64,000 bases of DNA from VRUE01 sp963730315 (GCA_963730315.1 CAVSRD010000007.1:124001-188000), one strand, 5' to 3'; shown: positions 49,446-58,808, counted from the first letter of the stretch. Program-made: numbers and translations. Notes: generated by a model from the letters alone, not told the origin.

Positions 49446-50213
49446 CTACTTCTTCACCTTGCATGGCCTGAATACCGTGCCCTGGACGAAGCTGCCGTCC
49501 TTGAAGGTGAATTGGCCCTTGGCCTGGAGGCGGCCGTCTGCGCAGTGGGCGTTCGCATAGCTCAGCGTCCTGCCCTTGTACTTCCAGGTCTTGCCGATCG
49601 TCAGGTGGCCGAAGATCGGCGAGCCGTAGTCGTTGACGATCCGCGGGAACTTGGCGACGGTCTTGAACCCGTAGCGGCCGTGGTTGACCTTCTGGATTTC
49701 AATCGAGATCACGTAGGTGGTCGGCCCCGGGTAGTCGAGGTGGGCGTGGCCCAGCACGGTCGGGTTGCCGTGCTTGGCCGGGCCGTTGAACAGGGTGAGC
49801 GGCGAGGATGCCTTGATCGCCCGCTGTTCGGGCAGCTGGACGAGTGCGGTGCCGAAGCCCTTGCCGACGATCGCCCCGCTGCAGTTCCTCCGCGCCTGGG
49901 CGGTCGTCGTCGCGACCAGCTTGCCCATCGTGCATTTCGGCAGGCCGCGGGTCTCGACCGCCCCGTGCTTGTCGAATTCGAGGGTCAGCGTGCGCAGCGG
50001 CGAGGGGCGGGTGCCGTCCTTGGTGCTGAACTTGGCCGAGCCGAACAGCCTGATCGGCGCGTTTTCGCGCTTCGGGAGGGTGGTCGGCTTGAAGCCGCCG
50101 TTGGCGACGATCACGATGTTGCCGACCTGCAGCTTGATCGCCTGCGCGGCGCTGACCGTCAGCAGCGCCGCCAGCGTGGCCGCGACAAGCGCTCTCCTGA
50201 GGATCTTTCGCAT
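49446..50213 (-). CDS. Secreted protein, envelope paralogue family (copy 3)
   Basis: 255 residues from ATG 50213 with signal peptide RRALVAATLAALLTVSAAQA. Family marks are VGNIVIVANGGFKPTTLPKR, a FDKHGAV strand, RGLPKC, CSGAIVGKGFG, LPEQRAIKASSPLTLFNG, GRYGFKTVAKFPRIV, YKGRTLSYANAHC and a final Cys (RPCKVKK). The upstream gap of 130 bp to the PadR gene holds an inverted repeat ATACG-AAG-CGTAT (50290-50302). It is the closest paralogue of the copy at the right edge by its PEQR and LFNG motifs. Confidence 0.82.
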   Translation of the reverse strand: MRKILRRALVAATLAALLTVSAAQAIKLQVGNIVIVANGGFKPTTLPKRENAPIRLFGSAKFSTKDGTRPSPLRTLTLEFDKHGAVETRGLPKCTMGKLVATTTAQARRNCSGAIVGKGFGTALVQLPEQRAIKASSPLTLFNGPAKHGNPTVLGHAHLDYPGPTTYVISIEIQKVNHGRYGFKTVAKFPRIVNDYGSPIFGHLTIGKTWKYKGRTLSYANAHCADGRLQAKGQFTFKDGSFVQGTVFRPCKVKK

Positions 50214-50289
50214 CTCCCGTCCCTTCGTATCCGCCCTTGCCAAGCTAGCACGACGCGGAACATTTGCTCCGCATCGTTCGAGTCGGACG

Positions 50290-50302
50290 ATACGAAGCGT
50301 AT
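50290..50302. promoter_or_regulatory. Inverted repeat upstream of secreted paralogue copy 3
   Basis: ATACGAAGCGTAT is a perfect 5-bp inverted repeat with a 3-nt spacer, 77 bp upstream of the copy 3 start and 42 bp downstream of the PadR stop. It could be an operator; the length is too short to exclude chance. Confidence 0.3.
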
Positions 50303-50343
50303 GCAATTCCCCGAAAGATGTCAAGCCTGCGCAGCGGATCGGA

Positions 50344-50844
50344 TCAGGGGAGCAGCCGCGACCAGAAGCGGACCAGCGCCCGCTCCTGGTTGATCCCCAG
50401 CTCCAGCGTGAGGCGTATCCCCTCGGGCAGGGCCGGGTAGGTGGCGCTTGCCTCCAGCTCGCCCAGCCGCCGCTTGTGAATCGGGAGCTGAGCTTTCGCG
50501 AGAGCGGCGGGATCGGTGCCGAGGAAGAGCTTGAGCGCGGCAAGGTCGCGCCCCTTGAAGGTCCGCTCCGTGGCCTCGGCTCGCCATCGCTCGAGCGCCT
50601 TGCGGCCCCGCGCGGTCAGCTTGTAGAAGCGCCGGCGGCGCCCGCCCTCCTCCCTGCTTTCGTCGAGCAGGCCCGCCTCGGCGAGCCGCGCGCACTCGGT
50701 GTAGATCTGCGTGTGCGGGATCGACCAGAAGCTGAAGACGCTCACCTGCGCGAACTGCTTCAGGTCGTACGGCGTCGCCGGCTCGTTCAGGTCGAGGAGG
50801 CCGAGCACGATGTACGACGTCTCCGTGAGCTGCGGATTCGACAC
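50344..50844 (-). CDS. PadR-family transcriptional regulator
   Basis: A 166-residue winged-helix repressor. It opens LTETSYIVLGLLDLNEPATPYDLKQF (residues 5-30), typical of PadR, followed by the recognition helix region with SIPHTQIYTECARLAEAGLL and the wing GRRRRFYKLTARGRKALERW. A C-terminal helical dimerisation domain follows. GTG 50844 is chosen because the PadR fold begins there. It is divergent from an MMPL transporter, and PadR proteins usually repress such an adjacent efflux or envelope gene. Two ACCnTAGGGT repeats in the gap are candidate operators. Confidence 0.9.
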   Translation of the reverse strand: MSNPQLTETSYIVLGLLDLNEPATPYDLKQFAQVSVFSFWSIPHTQIYTECARLAEAGLLDESREEGGRRRRFYKLTARGRKALERWRAEATERTFKGRDLAALKLFLGTDPAALAKAQLPIHKRRLGELEASATYPALPEGIRLTLELGINQERALVRFWSRLLP

Positions 50845-50857
50845 CGGCCGAAAGCGT

Positions 50858-50909
50858 ACCCTAGGGTCTGCATGGTGCGGCAAGAACGGTTTGATCTACA
50901 CCATAGGGT
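50858..50909. promoter_or_regulatory. Candidate PadR operator pair
   Basis: The perfect palindrome ACCCTAGGGT (50858-50867) and the near copy ACCATAGGGT (50900-50909) lie 42 bp apart, about four helical turns, in the 175-bp gap between padR and the MMPL gene. Repeated half-symmetric sites at helical spacing next to a PadR gene suggest autoregulation and control of the transporter. Confidence 0.5.
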
Positions 50910-51019
50910 CCGCCTCGCCCCACCGCCGAGCGAGGTCCCGGGTCGCGCGCGGCGCAGCCTTAACAGAATCTCCTGCATCGAAACGCCAATTCCAGGCTCC
51001 CGGCCGCCAAACTAGGACG

Positions 51020-54000
51020 GTGCGCTTGAGGAGGAGCAGGGAGCGCGGTGACGGCTCGCGCGATCGCGACCGCAGCTCGCCGATCCTCGGCCACCCGCGC
51101 CGCGTCCTCGGCGCGGCGCTGATCGTCCTGGTGGTGCTCGGCGCGCTCGGAGCGGGGGTCGAGGGGAAGCTCAGCCCGACCAGCCTCAACATTCCCGGCA
51201 CCGACTCCTCGCGCGCCAATCGGATGCTGCGCAACCACTTCGGCAACAGCGCGCCGTTCGTGATCCTCCTGCGCGGGCCCGCCAGGGCGCTCGACCGGCA
51301 GGGTCCGGCGTTGATCCGGGCACTGCGCCGGGACCCGGCCGTCACCACCCTCTCGCCCTGGGACCGCGGCTCGGTGCAGCGGCTGCGGCCGAGCCCCCGC
51401 CGGGCGATCCTGATCGCGGACTTCCACGTCGGCATCGACGAGGCGGTGGACGAGGCGGTCCCGAAGCTGGACCGGACTCTGGAAACCCAGGTCCACCCGC
51501 CGGTGCGGGCGACGCAGACGGGATTCGCGACCCTCTCGCGGGCGATCCAGGACGACTCGATCGCCGCCACCGAGCGCGGGGAGCTGATCGCCCTGCCGGT
51601 GCTGCTCGTCGTCCTGCTGCTCGTCTTCCGCTCGCCGGTCGCCGCCGCGGTCCCGCTCGCCTTCGGCGCCGTCACCGTGATCGCCTCGCGGGGCCTGCTC
51701 TCGATCCTCACCAACTGGTTCAGCGTCGACGCTTTCGCGCTCACCGTCTGCACGATGATGGGCCTGGCCCTGGGGGTCGACTACTCGCTGCTGATCGTCT
51801 CGCGCTTTCGCGAGGAGCTGGCGGGCGGTTCCACGCCGCTCGAGGCGGCCGCCGCGACCCGCCGCACCGCCGGCCGCACCACCGTCTTCGCCGGCAGCAC
51901 GCTGATGCTCTCGATGCTGGTCGCCTTCTTCATCGTCCCCGGCTCGCTGCTCGGTTCGCTGGCGGCGACGCTGGTGCTGGTCGTCGCGCTCAGCGTCCTG
52001 GTCGCCGCCCTGCCGGGTCCGGCGCTGCTGACGCTGCTCGGGCCCAACGTCGACCGCTGGCGGCTCGGGCCCGCGGCGACGGACGGCCCTTCGCGCCTCA
52101 TGACCTTGGTCGCCGCCGCCCTGCGCCGCCCCGCCCCCGTTGCGATCGCGATCGGCGCGGTCGTCCTCTTCCTGGCGGTCCCGGCGCTCGGGCTGAAGAC
52201 CGGGCCGCCCAGCCAAACGCAGCTCGCGCACGACGACCCGGCCCGCAAGGACCTCGAACTGATCGAGCGGGAAATCGGGCCCGGCTTCGACGCCCCCTTC
52301 GTGATCGTCGCCGTCGCCGACGAAGGTCCGATCACCGAGCCGGGGCGCCTCCGGGCGCTCAGCCGCTGGCAGCGGAAGATCGCCGCCCAGCCGGGAGTGC
52401 AGGCGGTGGTCGGCCCGGCGCAGGTCTCGCGTGCGACGGCGCCGCTGCGGCAGGCCGCCAGCCTGCTTGCCGCCGGGGGCGAAGCGGGGCCGTTGGCAGA
52501 ACTGGGCAAACTGGGCCGCAACCTCGGCCGGGCGGCGTCCGGCGTCGCCCAGCTTCGCGCCGGGATCTCGCAGGCCAGCTACGGGGCCGGCCTGCTGGCG
52601 GAGGGATCGGGCCGGGCCGAGGAGGGCGCCAGGGCAATCGCCTCCGGGCTCGGCCAGGCGAGCGCCGGCAGCGAGCGCGCGGTCGGTGCGCTGCGGACCT
52701 TCGCCAGCGGGACCCGGAGGCTGGCCGGCGCCCAGCATCGGGCCGCGCTCGCCGCCCTGCAGCTGAAGTTCGGGCTGCAGAGCCTCGCCCCCAACCTGCG
52801 CCACAACGCGCTGCGGCGCTCCCGCCGCCTCCAGAAGTCGCTCAACCAGGATGCGCACGTCAACGTCCCCCGCCTGCAGGCGCCAGCCCAGGAAGCCGAC
52901 GCGCAGCTGAAGGCTGCGCTGGCACAGCTCGAAGCGATGACCGTCGGCAAGTCCGACCCCCGCTACACGGCGGCGCTGGAAGCCGTCCGCAGGGCGGCGG
53001 CCGCGGTCAGCGGGGTCGACCCGGTCAGCGGCGCTCCCTACGCGCCCGAATACGCCGGGCTGCCGACCGAACTGGCCGCCCTGCAGTCCCGCCTGGTCGA
53101 AGACGCCGAAGAAGCGAAGCAGGTCACCGACTGGCTGGTCTCGGGGATCGCTTTGATCAAGCGGCTCTACTCGGGGGCGAAGCGGCTCTCCGACGGCCTT
53201 CGCAGGCTCGAAGGGGCCGGCAAGAAGCTCGCCCACGGCTCGGCCCGCCTCGCCCGCGCGGCCGCCAGGCTCGACGGCGGCCTGGCCACGCTGGGCGCCG
53301 GGGCCACCGCGCTGGCCAGCGGCATCGCCCAGCTCGGCGGCGGCGCCGGGGCGCTGGAGGAAAACCTCGCCGAGGGCTACCGTCGCTCCTCGCCGCTGCA
53401 GGCGGGCCTGCGGCGCGCCACCGTGCAGGTCATCTCCAGCAAGACCAGGCTGACCCGCCAGGCCCGCCGCGTGCAGCGCAACACGCCGGGCCTCTTCGAC
53501 TCCGGCTACTTCGTCCTCTCGGCGCTCGACGGCGCCCGCCCGCCGGCCCGCGAACGGGCAGCCGAAGCGATCGACCTGAACCGCGGCGGGCAGGCGGCGG
53601 CGATGCTGGTCATCTCCCGCTACACCTTCAACTCGCCCGGCTCGATCGCCCTCAACCGACACCTGGAGGCGGACGCGGCCGCGCTGAGCCGCGAAACGGG
53701 CCTCGCCACCGGCGTCGCCGGCGGCGCCGCGCAGCTCAACGACTACAGCCGGGTCACCCGGGCGCGCATCCCACTGGTGGTCGCCGCGATCACCCTGGTC
53801 ACCTTCCTCGTCCTCGTCCTCATCCTCCGCGCCCTGCCGCTCGCCGCGATCGCGGTCGGCCTCAACCTGGCGACGGTCGCGGTCGCCTTCGGCGTCCTCA
53901 CCCTGCTCTTCAACCTGCCCGAAGACTGGCCGCTGGGCGGGCACAACTACGTCGACGCGGTCGGGGCGACGGCGATCTTCGGCGTCGTCTTCGGTCTCTC

Positions 54001-54328
54001 GATCGACTACGCGGTCTTCCTCCTGGTGCGGATGCGGGAGCACTACGATCGCCACGGATGGACCGCCCCGGCGGTGATGTTCGGGTTGGAGCGGACGGCG
54101 CGGGTGATCACCGGGGCGGCGGCGATCATGATGGCCGTCTTCGTCGCCTTCGCCGGCGCGCCGATCGCCACCGTCAGCCAGCTCGGCGTCGGCCTCACCG
54201 TCGCCGTGCTGCTCGACGCGACGGTCGTGCGGATCGTCCTCCTGCCGGCGCTGATGCTGCTGCTCGGCGATCGGGTCTGGTGGCTGCCGCGCTCCCTGAG
54301 CCGAGTCCTGCCGCGGCTCAACGTCTGA
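51020..54328 (+). CDS. MMPL/RND family transporter with helical periplasmic stalk (copy 2)
   Basis: About 1102 residues from GTG 51020, paralogous to the gene at 32541. It has a first helix (VLGAALIVLVVLGALGAGVE), a first external domain with LNIPGTDSSRANRMLRNHFG, the core segment MMGLALGVDYSLLIVSRFRE, and C-terminal helices with FGVVFGLSIDYAVFLLVRMRE. The second external domain (about residues 470-850) is a long run of Gly/Ala/Leu heptads with LRRLEGAGKKLAHGSARLAR. It carries an extra 80-odd-residue insert around LEAMTVGKSDPRYTAALEAV that copy 1 lacks. It is probably under PadR control and lies 141 bp upstream of the mce genes. Cargo unknown. Confidence 0.9.
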   Translation: MRLRRSRERGDGSRDRDRSSPILGHPRRVLGAALIVLVVLGALGAGVEGKLSPTSLNIPGTDSSRANRMLRNHFGNSAPFVILLRGPARALDRQGPALIRALRRDPAVTTLSPWDRGSVQRLRPSPRRAILIADFHVGIDEAVDEAVPKLDRTLETQVHPPVRATQTGFATLSRAIQDDSIAATERGELIALPVLLVVLLLVFRSPVAAAVPLAFGAVTVIASRGLLSILTNWFSVDAFALTVCTMMGLALGVDYSLLIVSRFREELAGGSTPLEAAAATRRTAGRTTVFAGSTLMLSMLVAFFIVPGSLLGSLAATLVLVVALSVLVAALPGPALLTLLGPNVDRWRLGPAATDGPSRLMTLVAAALRRPAPVAIAIGAVVLFLAVPALGLKTGPPSQTQLAHDDPARKDLELIEREIGPGFDAPFVIVAVADEGPITEPGRLRALSRWQRKIAAQPGVQAVVGPAQVSRATAPLRQAASLLAAGGEAGPLAELGKLGRNLGRAASGVAQLRAGISQASYGAGLLAEGSGRAEEGARAIASGLGQASAGSERAVGALRTFASGTRRLAGAQHRAALAALQLKFGLQSLAPNLRHNALRRSRRLQKSLNQDAHVNVPRLQAPAQEADAQLKAALAQLEAMTVGKSDPRYTAALEAVRRAAAAVSGVDPVSGAPYAPEYAGLPTELAALQSRLVEDAEEAKQVTDWLVSGIALIKRLYSGAKRLSDGLRRLEGAGKKLAHGSARLARAAARLDGGLATLGAGATALASGIAQLGGGAGALEENLAEGYRRSSPLQAGLRRATVQVISSKTRLTRQARRVQRNTPGLFDSGYFVLSALDGARPPARERAAEAIDLNRGGQAAAMLVISRYTFNSPGSIALNRHLEADAAALSRETGLATGVAGGAAQLNDYSRVTRARIPLVVAAITLVTFLVLVLILRALPLAAIAVGLNLATVAVAFGVLTLLFNLPEDWPLGGHNYVDAVGATAIFGVVFGLSIDYAVFLLVRMREHYDRHGWTAPAVMFGLERTARVITGAAAIMMAVFVAFAGAPIATVSQLGVGLTVAVLLDATVVRIVLLPALMLLLGDRVWWLPRSLSRVLPRLNV

Positions 54329-54392
54329 TCCGCGACCGCCGCGGGCTGTCGAAACGGGTTGACATCGAGTTAAGCCAGGCACGGCCGCGTGC

Positions 54393-54418
54393 GTACCGAG
54401 TGGTCGCTCGGATACGAT
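54393..54418 (+). promoter_or_regulatory. Candidate mce promoter with overlapping inverted repeat
   Basis: In the 141-bp gap before the first mce gene, CCGAG (54396-54400) and CTCGG (54407-54411) are flanked by GTA and aTAC, forming an imperfect inverted repeat. It overlaps a -10-like TACGAT (54413-54418). A TTGACA at 54359-54364 is too far to be its -35. The site could bind a regulator of the mce genes; support is modest. Confidence 0.3.
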
Positions 54419-54469
54419 TCGGCGGCTCGTTCCTCCGGGTCGGAGGCGGGGGGGCGCAAGCGATGATCC

Positions 54470-55879
54470 GTGGCTGCTAATTCCCTAGGCGAGGAGAAGG
54501 GCCCGGCAAGAGCCAGGGGAGCGACCCCAGCCCGAATAGCCGCGATCGCCGCCCTGGCGGTCGTCGTCGTCGCGCTCGGCTACATCGCATTCTTCAGCGG
54601 CGACGGCGGCCACAAGTACAAGCTCGTCTTCCAGAACGCCAGCCAGCTCGTCCCCGACAACCAGGTGCTGATCGGCGGCCATCCGGTCGGCACGGTCGGG
54701 AGCATCGACCTCACCGAAGACAACCTCGCCGAAGTCACGGTCGACGTCGAACAGCAGCTCCACGAGGGGACCACGGCGACGATCCGCGCCACCGGGCTGG
54801 CCGGGGTGGCCAACCACTACGTCTCGGTCAGCCCCGGCCCGAACAGCAACCCGCCGCTCCGGGACGGCGCGACGCTGGGCCTCGGCTCGACCACGACGCC
54901 GGTCGACCTCGACCAGTTCCTCAACACCTTCCCGACGCCGGTGCGGCGTGCGGTCGGCCAGTTCGTGCGCGGCAACGCGGCGATCTACTCCGGTCGCGGC
55001 AAGGACGCCAACCGAACCTTCAAGTACTTCGGCCCGGCGCTCAACCGGACCAGCGCCTTCCTCGGCCAGCTGAACGCCGACCAGAGGCTGCTCGAGCGCT
55101 TCGTGGTCAGCTCCAGCAAGCTGACCACCGCGGTCGCCCAGCGGGGCGGCCAGCTCTCCAGCGCAATCTCCAACGCCAGCACCGCGTTCGACGCAATCGC
55201 CCGTCAAAACGTCGCCTTCGACCAGACGCTGCGCCTGCTGCCGCCGGTCTTCCGCCAGGGCAACACGACCTTCGTCAACCTGCGCGCCGCGCTCGACGAC
55301 CTCGACCCGCTGGTCGAAACCGCGAAGCCGGCGACGAAGAACCTGGCGCCCTTCCTGAGCGAACTGCGGCCTGTCCTCTCCAGGGCGGTGCCGGTCTTCA
55401 AGAACCTGCGCCTCACCGTCGGCCGCAAGGGCTTTGCCAACGACGCCGGCGAACTGCTGGCCACCCTGCCGGCGGTGCAGCAGCGCGCCTCGAAAGCCTT
55501 CCCACGCGCCGCCGAGGCGACCGCCGCCTTCCAGCCGAACCTCAACTTCGCCCGCGCCTACACGCCGGACATCTTCAACGGCTTCGGCAAGCTCGGCCAG
55601 GCTACCGCCTACTACGACGGCAACGGCCACTACGCACGCGCCCAGCTCGTCCTCAACCTGTTCGCTCGCGACAGCGAAAGCGGCGAACTGAAGCCGATCC
55701 CGCCCAGCGAGCAGTACGAAGCGTTCGGCGAATCCGCCGGAATCAGGCGCCCCTGTCCGGGCGGCGCCACCCAGTCCGCGGCGGACGGCTCCAGCCCGTT
55801 CACCGAACCGCCCTTCGCCGGCTCCGGCGTGAGCCCGTCCTCGCAGTGCGACCCGGCCGACGCGCCCCCCGGACGATGA
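54470..55879 (+). CDS. Mce/MlaD family protein 1
   Basis: A 469-residue lipid-transport substrate-binding protein anchored by one N-terminal helix (IAAIAALAVVVVALGYIAFF). The MlaD/MCE domain is at about residues 45-125 with LVFQNASQLVPDNQVLIGGH and VGTVGSIDLTEDNLAEVTVD. A long helical domain follows (LDQFLNTFPTPVRRAVGQFV), then a low-complexity tail with two cysteines (RRPCPGG, SSQCDPA). Mce proteins form hexameric tubes that carry lipids across the periplasm. GTG 54470 starts the six-gene array. No YrbE permease precedes it in the window. Confidence 0.93.
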   Translation: MAANSLGEEKGPARARGATPARIAAIAALAVVVVALGYIAFFSGDGGHKYKLVFQNASQLVPDNQVLIGGHPVGTVGSIDLTEDNLAEVTVDVEQQLHEGTTATIRATGLAGVANHYVSVSPGPNSNPPLRDGATLGLGSTTTPVDLDQFLNTFPTPVRRAVGQFVRGNAAIYSGRGKDANRTFKYFGPALNRTSAFLGQLNADQRLLERFVVSSSKLTTAVAQRGGQLSSAISNASTAFDAIARQNVAFDQTLRLLPPVFRQGNTTFVNLRAALDDLDPLVETAKPATKNLAPFLSELRPVLSRAVPVFKNLRLTVGRKGFANDAGELLATLPAVQQRASKAFPRAAEATAAFQPNLNFARAYTPDIFNGFGKLGQATAYYDGNGHYARAQLVLNLFARDSESGELKPIPPSEQYEAFGESAGIRRPCPGGATQSAADGSSPFTEPPFAGSGVSPSSQCDPADAPPGR

Positions 55880-57408
55880 GGAGGAGGAGCAAAAGACTGC
55901 TGATCGCGGTCGCAGCCGCCGCGGCGATCGCGGTTCTCGTCGTTTTGCTCAGCGGCGGCGCCAACGGCGGCGGCTACGTCGTCCGGGCGATCTTCGACAA
56001 CGGCTCCTTCATGGTCGACGGCGAGCTGGTCCGGGTCGCCGGCGCCGACGTCGGCGAAATCGAATCGGTCGACGTGACCATGCCCGGGGAGATCGACAGC
56101 TACGAAGACGGCCGCCCGCAGGCGGTCCCCGGCAAGGCGGTGATCGTGATGAAGATCACCGATCCCGGCTTCCAGGACTTCCGACGCGATGCAAGCTGCC
56201 TGATCCGCCCGCAGTCGCTGATCGGCGAGAAGTTCGTCGACTGCCGCCCGACCCTGCCGCGCGCCCCGGGTTCGGAGCCGTCGCCGCCGTTGAGGGTGAT
56301 CCCGGAAGGCCAGCCGGGCGCCGGGCAGCGCCTGCTGCCGCTCGAGAACAACAGCACCAGCGTCGATCCCGACCTGGTCAACAACATCCAGCAGCTCCCC
56401 TACGCGCAGCGCTTCCGGCTGATCCTCAACGAACTGGGCGCCGGCTTTGCCGGCCGCGGCGAAGACATCGAGGAGGCGGTCAAACGGGCCAACCCGGTGC
56501 TGCGCGACACCGACCGGCTGTTCGGCATCCTCTCCGCCCAGCGCAGGCAGCTCGCCCAGCTCGCCGCCGACTCCGAGCGGATCCTCGGGCCGCTGTCGCG
56601 GGAGCGGGGCCACGTGGCGGGCTTCTTCGCCAACGCCGGCGCGGTCGGCCAGGCGAGCGCCGAACGCGGCGCGGCGCTGGAAGCCTCGCTGCGCAAGTTC
56701 CCGACCTTCCTGCGCGAGCTGCGGCGGACGATGCGCAGCTTGGAAGGCTTCAGCGACGCCGCCACGCCGGTCTTCGCCGACCTCGGCAGGGCGGCGCCCT
56801 CGCTGACCAGCGCCACCCGCGCCCTGACGCCTTTCTCGGCGGCTTCGACCGTCGCCGTGAAGTCGCTCGGCGCGACCGGCGAAGTCGCCGGGCCGAAGCT
56901 GCGAGCCGCCGACCCGATCGTCAGCAAGGCCAGCGAGCTGGCCCGCTCGGGCGCCAGTCCGACCACCGAACTGGCCGAACTGCTGACCAGCACCGAGCAG
57001 ACGGGCGGCTTCAACGGGCTGGTCGACCTGATCTACAACGGCGCCGGCACGAACAACGAATTCGATCGGTACGGGCACCTCGCCCGCAGCCTCGTCACGC
57101 TGACCAACTGCACCGATTACGTGGTGGCGCCGACCAGCGGCTGCTCGGCGAACTTCAACGGCCCCGGCGCGAGCATCTCCTCGACCGACGCCGATGCGCT
57201 CGAACTGTACCGGCGGTTGCAGGAAGCGTCCGGCGGCCAGAGCGGAGGCACCGCCGCCGATTCCGCCCTCGGGACGACGGAGCCCGCCGCCCCGCGCCCG
57301 GGGCCCGCTCCCGCCGCGCCCCGCCTCGGCGAAGGCAGAAAGCTCGGCGCCGGGGCGAAGGCAGCCGCTCCCCAACGTGCCCTCCTCGACTACCTGCTCG
57401 CCCCATGA
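55876..57408 (+). CDS. Mce/MlaD family protein 2
   Basis: 510 residues; ATG 55876 overlaps the previous stop (ATGA). The single N-terminal anchor is LLIAVAAAAAIAVLVVLLSG. The MlaD domain (about residues 33-130) has VRAIFDNGSFMVDGELVRVA and GADVGEIESVDVTMPG, and contains two extra cysteines (DASCLIRPQ, FVDCRPT). A helical region with LEASLRKFPTFLRELRRTM follows, then TNCTDYVVAPTSGCSANF, then a Pro/Ala-rich tail. It is a subunit of the predicted heteromeric Mce assembly. Confidence 0.92.
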   Translation: MRRRSKRLLIAVAAAAAIAVLVVLLSGGANGGGYVVRAIFDNGSFMVDGELVRVAGADVGEIESVDVTMPGEIDSYEDGRPQAVPGKAVIVMKITDPGFQDFRRDASCLIRPQSLIGEKFVDCRPTLPRAPGSEPSPPLRVIPEGQPGAGQRLLPLENNSTSVDPDLVNNIQQLPYAQRFRLILNELGAGFAGRGEDIEEAVKRANPVLRDTDRLFGILSAQRRQLAQLAADSERILGPLSRERGHVAGFFANAGAVGQASAERGAALEASLRKFPTFLRELRRTMRSLEGFSDAATPVFADLGRAAPSLTSATRALTPFSAASTVAVKSLGATGEVAGPKLRAADPIVSKASELARSGASPTTELAELLTSTEQTGGFNGLVDLIYNGAGTNNEFDRYGHLARSLVTLTNCTDYVVAPTSGCSANFNGPGASISSTDADALELYRRLQEASGGQSGGTAADSALGTTEPAAPRPGPAPAAPRLGEGRKLGAGAKAAAPQRALLDYLLAP

Positions 57409-58808
57409 GGAACCGCGGCGGCATACAGGGGGTCGCGAGCAGCCCGGCGATCGTCGGCGCGGTCACCGTCCTGGTCCTGATCGTCGCCGTCTTCCTCGCC
57501 TACAACGCCAACAACGGCCTGCCCTTCGTCTCCACCTACGACATCAAGGCGCGGGTGCCGAACGCGGACGCCCTGGTCAACGGCAACGAGGTGCGGATCG
57601 GGGGCTCGCGGGTCGGCGTGGTCCGGGCGGTGACGCCCGTGCACACCGGTGACGGCGGCGTCGCCGCACAGCTCGACCTCCAGCTCGACAAGGGCGCCGA
57701 ACCGATCCCGGTCAACTCGACGATCATCATCCGCCCCAAATCGCCGCTCGGCCTCAAGTACCTGCAGATCGTCCCGGGCGATTCCGCCACCGGCCTGCAG
57801 GCGGGGGGAACGCTGCCGCTCGCCGCCGCCCGGCCCGAACCGGTCGACCTCGACCAGTTCTTCGACATGTTCGACAGGAGAACCCGGACCGCGGTCCAGC
57901 GCAACCAGGCCGGATTCGGCAACGCCCTCGCCGGCCGCGGCCCGCAGCTCAACGCGGCCTTCGGCTCGCTCCGGGAACTGGTCGAAACCGCTCAGCCGGC
58001 GCTGCGCACGATCGTCGCCCCGGGCACCAACTTCGCCGGGTTCTGGCGGGCCCTGGAGGCGCTCTCGGCGACGGTGGCCCCGGTCGCCGAGACGCAGGCG
58101 AGCATGTTCGTCGCCCTCGATCGCACCTTCGCCGCCCTGGCCCGCGTCTCGCGGCCGTTCATCCAGGAAACGATCTCCAAAGGCCCGCGGACGCTCGACG
58201 CGGCCAACGCCGACCTGCCGGTGCTGCGACCCTTCCTCCGCGACTCCGAACGCTTCTTCACGGCGCTGGGGCCGGGTGCCAAGGCGCTTGGCAAGACGTC
58301 GCCGACGATCGACGCGGCGCTGCGGGCCGGCATCCCCGCCCTCAACCGTTCGCCTACCCTCAACGCGCAGCTCACCCCGACCGCGGAAGCGCTGCTCGCC
58401 TTCCAGGAAGCGCCCGGTGTGTTCAGCGGGCTCGAACTGCTGATCGACACCAACAACCTGCTCGACCCGTCGCTGCCGGTGCTCACCCCCGCTCAGACGC
58501 AGTGCAACTACGTCAGCCTGGTGTTCAAGAACCTGGCCGACGCGTTCAGCGAAACCAACGGCAGCGCCAACTGGCTCGGGGCGATCGCCTTCGAGCCGCC
58601 CAACGGGCCGAACGCCGAGTCGGCACCGTCCTCGGCGCCCGCAAACGGCCCCGAAACCCGGAACCACCTCCACTTCAACCCCTACCCGAGGACCGGCCAA
58701 GGCGGCGTTTGCGAAGCGGGGAACGAGCGCTACGCGTCGGGCAAGACCGTGATCGGCCGCTCGCCCCAGCTCTGGGGAACCACCACCAGAGGCGGAGGGG
58801 AAGGCTGA
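57405..58808 (+). CDS. Mce/MlaD family protein 3
   Basis: 467 residues; ATG 57405 overlaps the preceding stop. One N-terminal helix (IVGAVTVLVLIVAVFLAYNA) leads to the MlaD domain (about residues 35-130, YDIKARVPNADALVNGNEVR then IGGSRVGVVRAV). Next come LDQFFDMFDRRTRTAVQRNQ and the long helical domain, then a tail with two cysteines (AQTQCNYVSL, GGVCEAGN). Motif order equals its neighbours, so the array arose by repeated duplication. Confidence 0.92.
   Translation: MRNRGGIQGVASSPAIVGAVTVLVLIVAVFLAYNANNGLPFVSTYDIKARVPNADALVNGNEVRIGGSRVGVVRAVTPVHTGDGGVAAQLDLQLDKGAEPIPVNSTIIIRPKSPLGLKYLQIVPGDSATGLQAGGTLPLAAARPEPVDLDQFFDMFDRRTRTAVQRNQAGFGNALAGRGPQLNAAFGSLRELVETAQPALRTIVAPGTNFAGFWRALEALSATVAPVAETQASMFVALDRTFAALARVSRPFIQETISKGPRTLDAANADLPVLRPFLRDSERFFTALGPGAKALGKTSPTIDAALRAGIPALNRSPTLNAQLTPTAEALLAFQEAPGVFSGLELLIDTNNLLDPSLPVLTPAQTQCNYVSLVFKNLADAFSETNGSANWLGAIAFEPPNGPNAESAPSSAPANGPETRNHLHFNPYPRTGQGGVCEAGNERYASGKTVIGRSPQLWGTTTRGGGEG

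Noticed and set aside
50960..54382. A 1140-residue open frame on the minus strand opposite MMPL copy 2
   Set aside because: Its composition (runs of Arg, Asp, Gln, Gly) is typical of an antisense GC-rich frame, and the plus-strand MMPL protein is unambiguous.
54464..54481. A five-codon frame (ATG ATC CGT GGC TGC TAA) overlapping the first mce start
   Set aside because: Too short to judge and expected by chance; no attenuator structure accompanies it.
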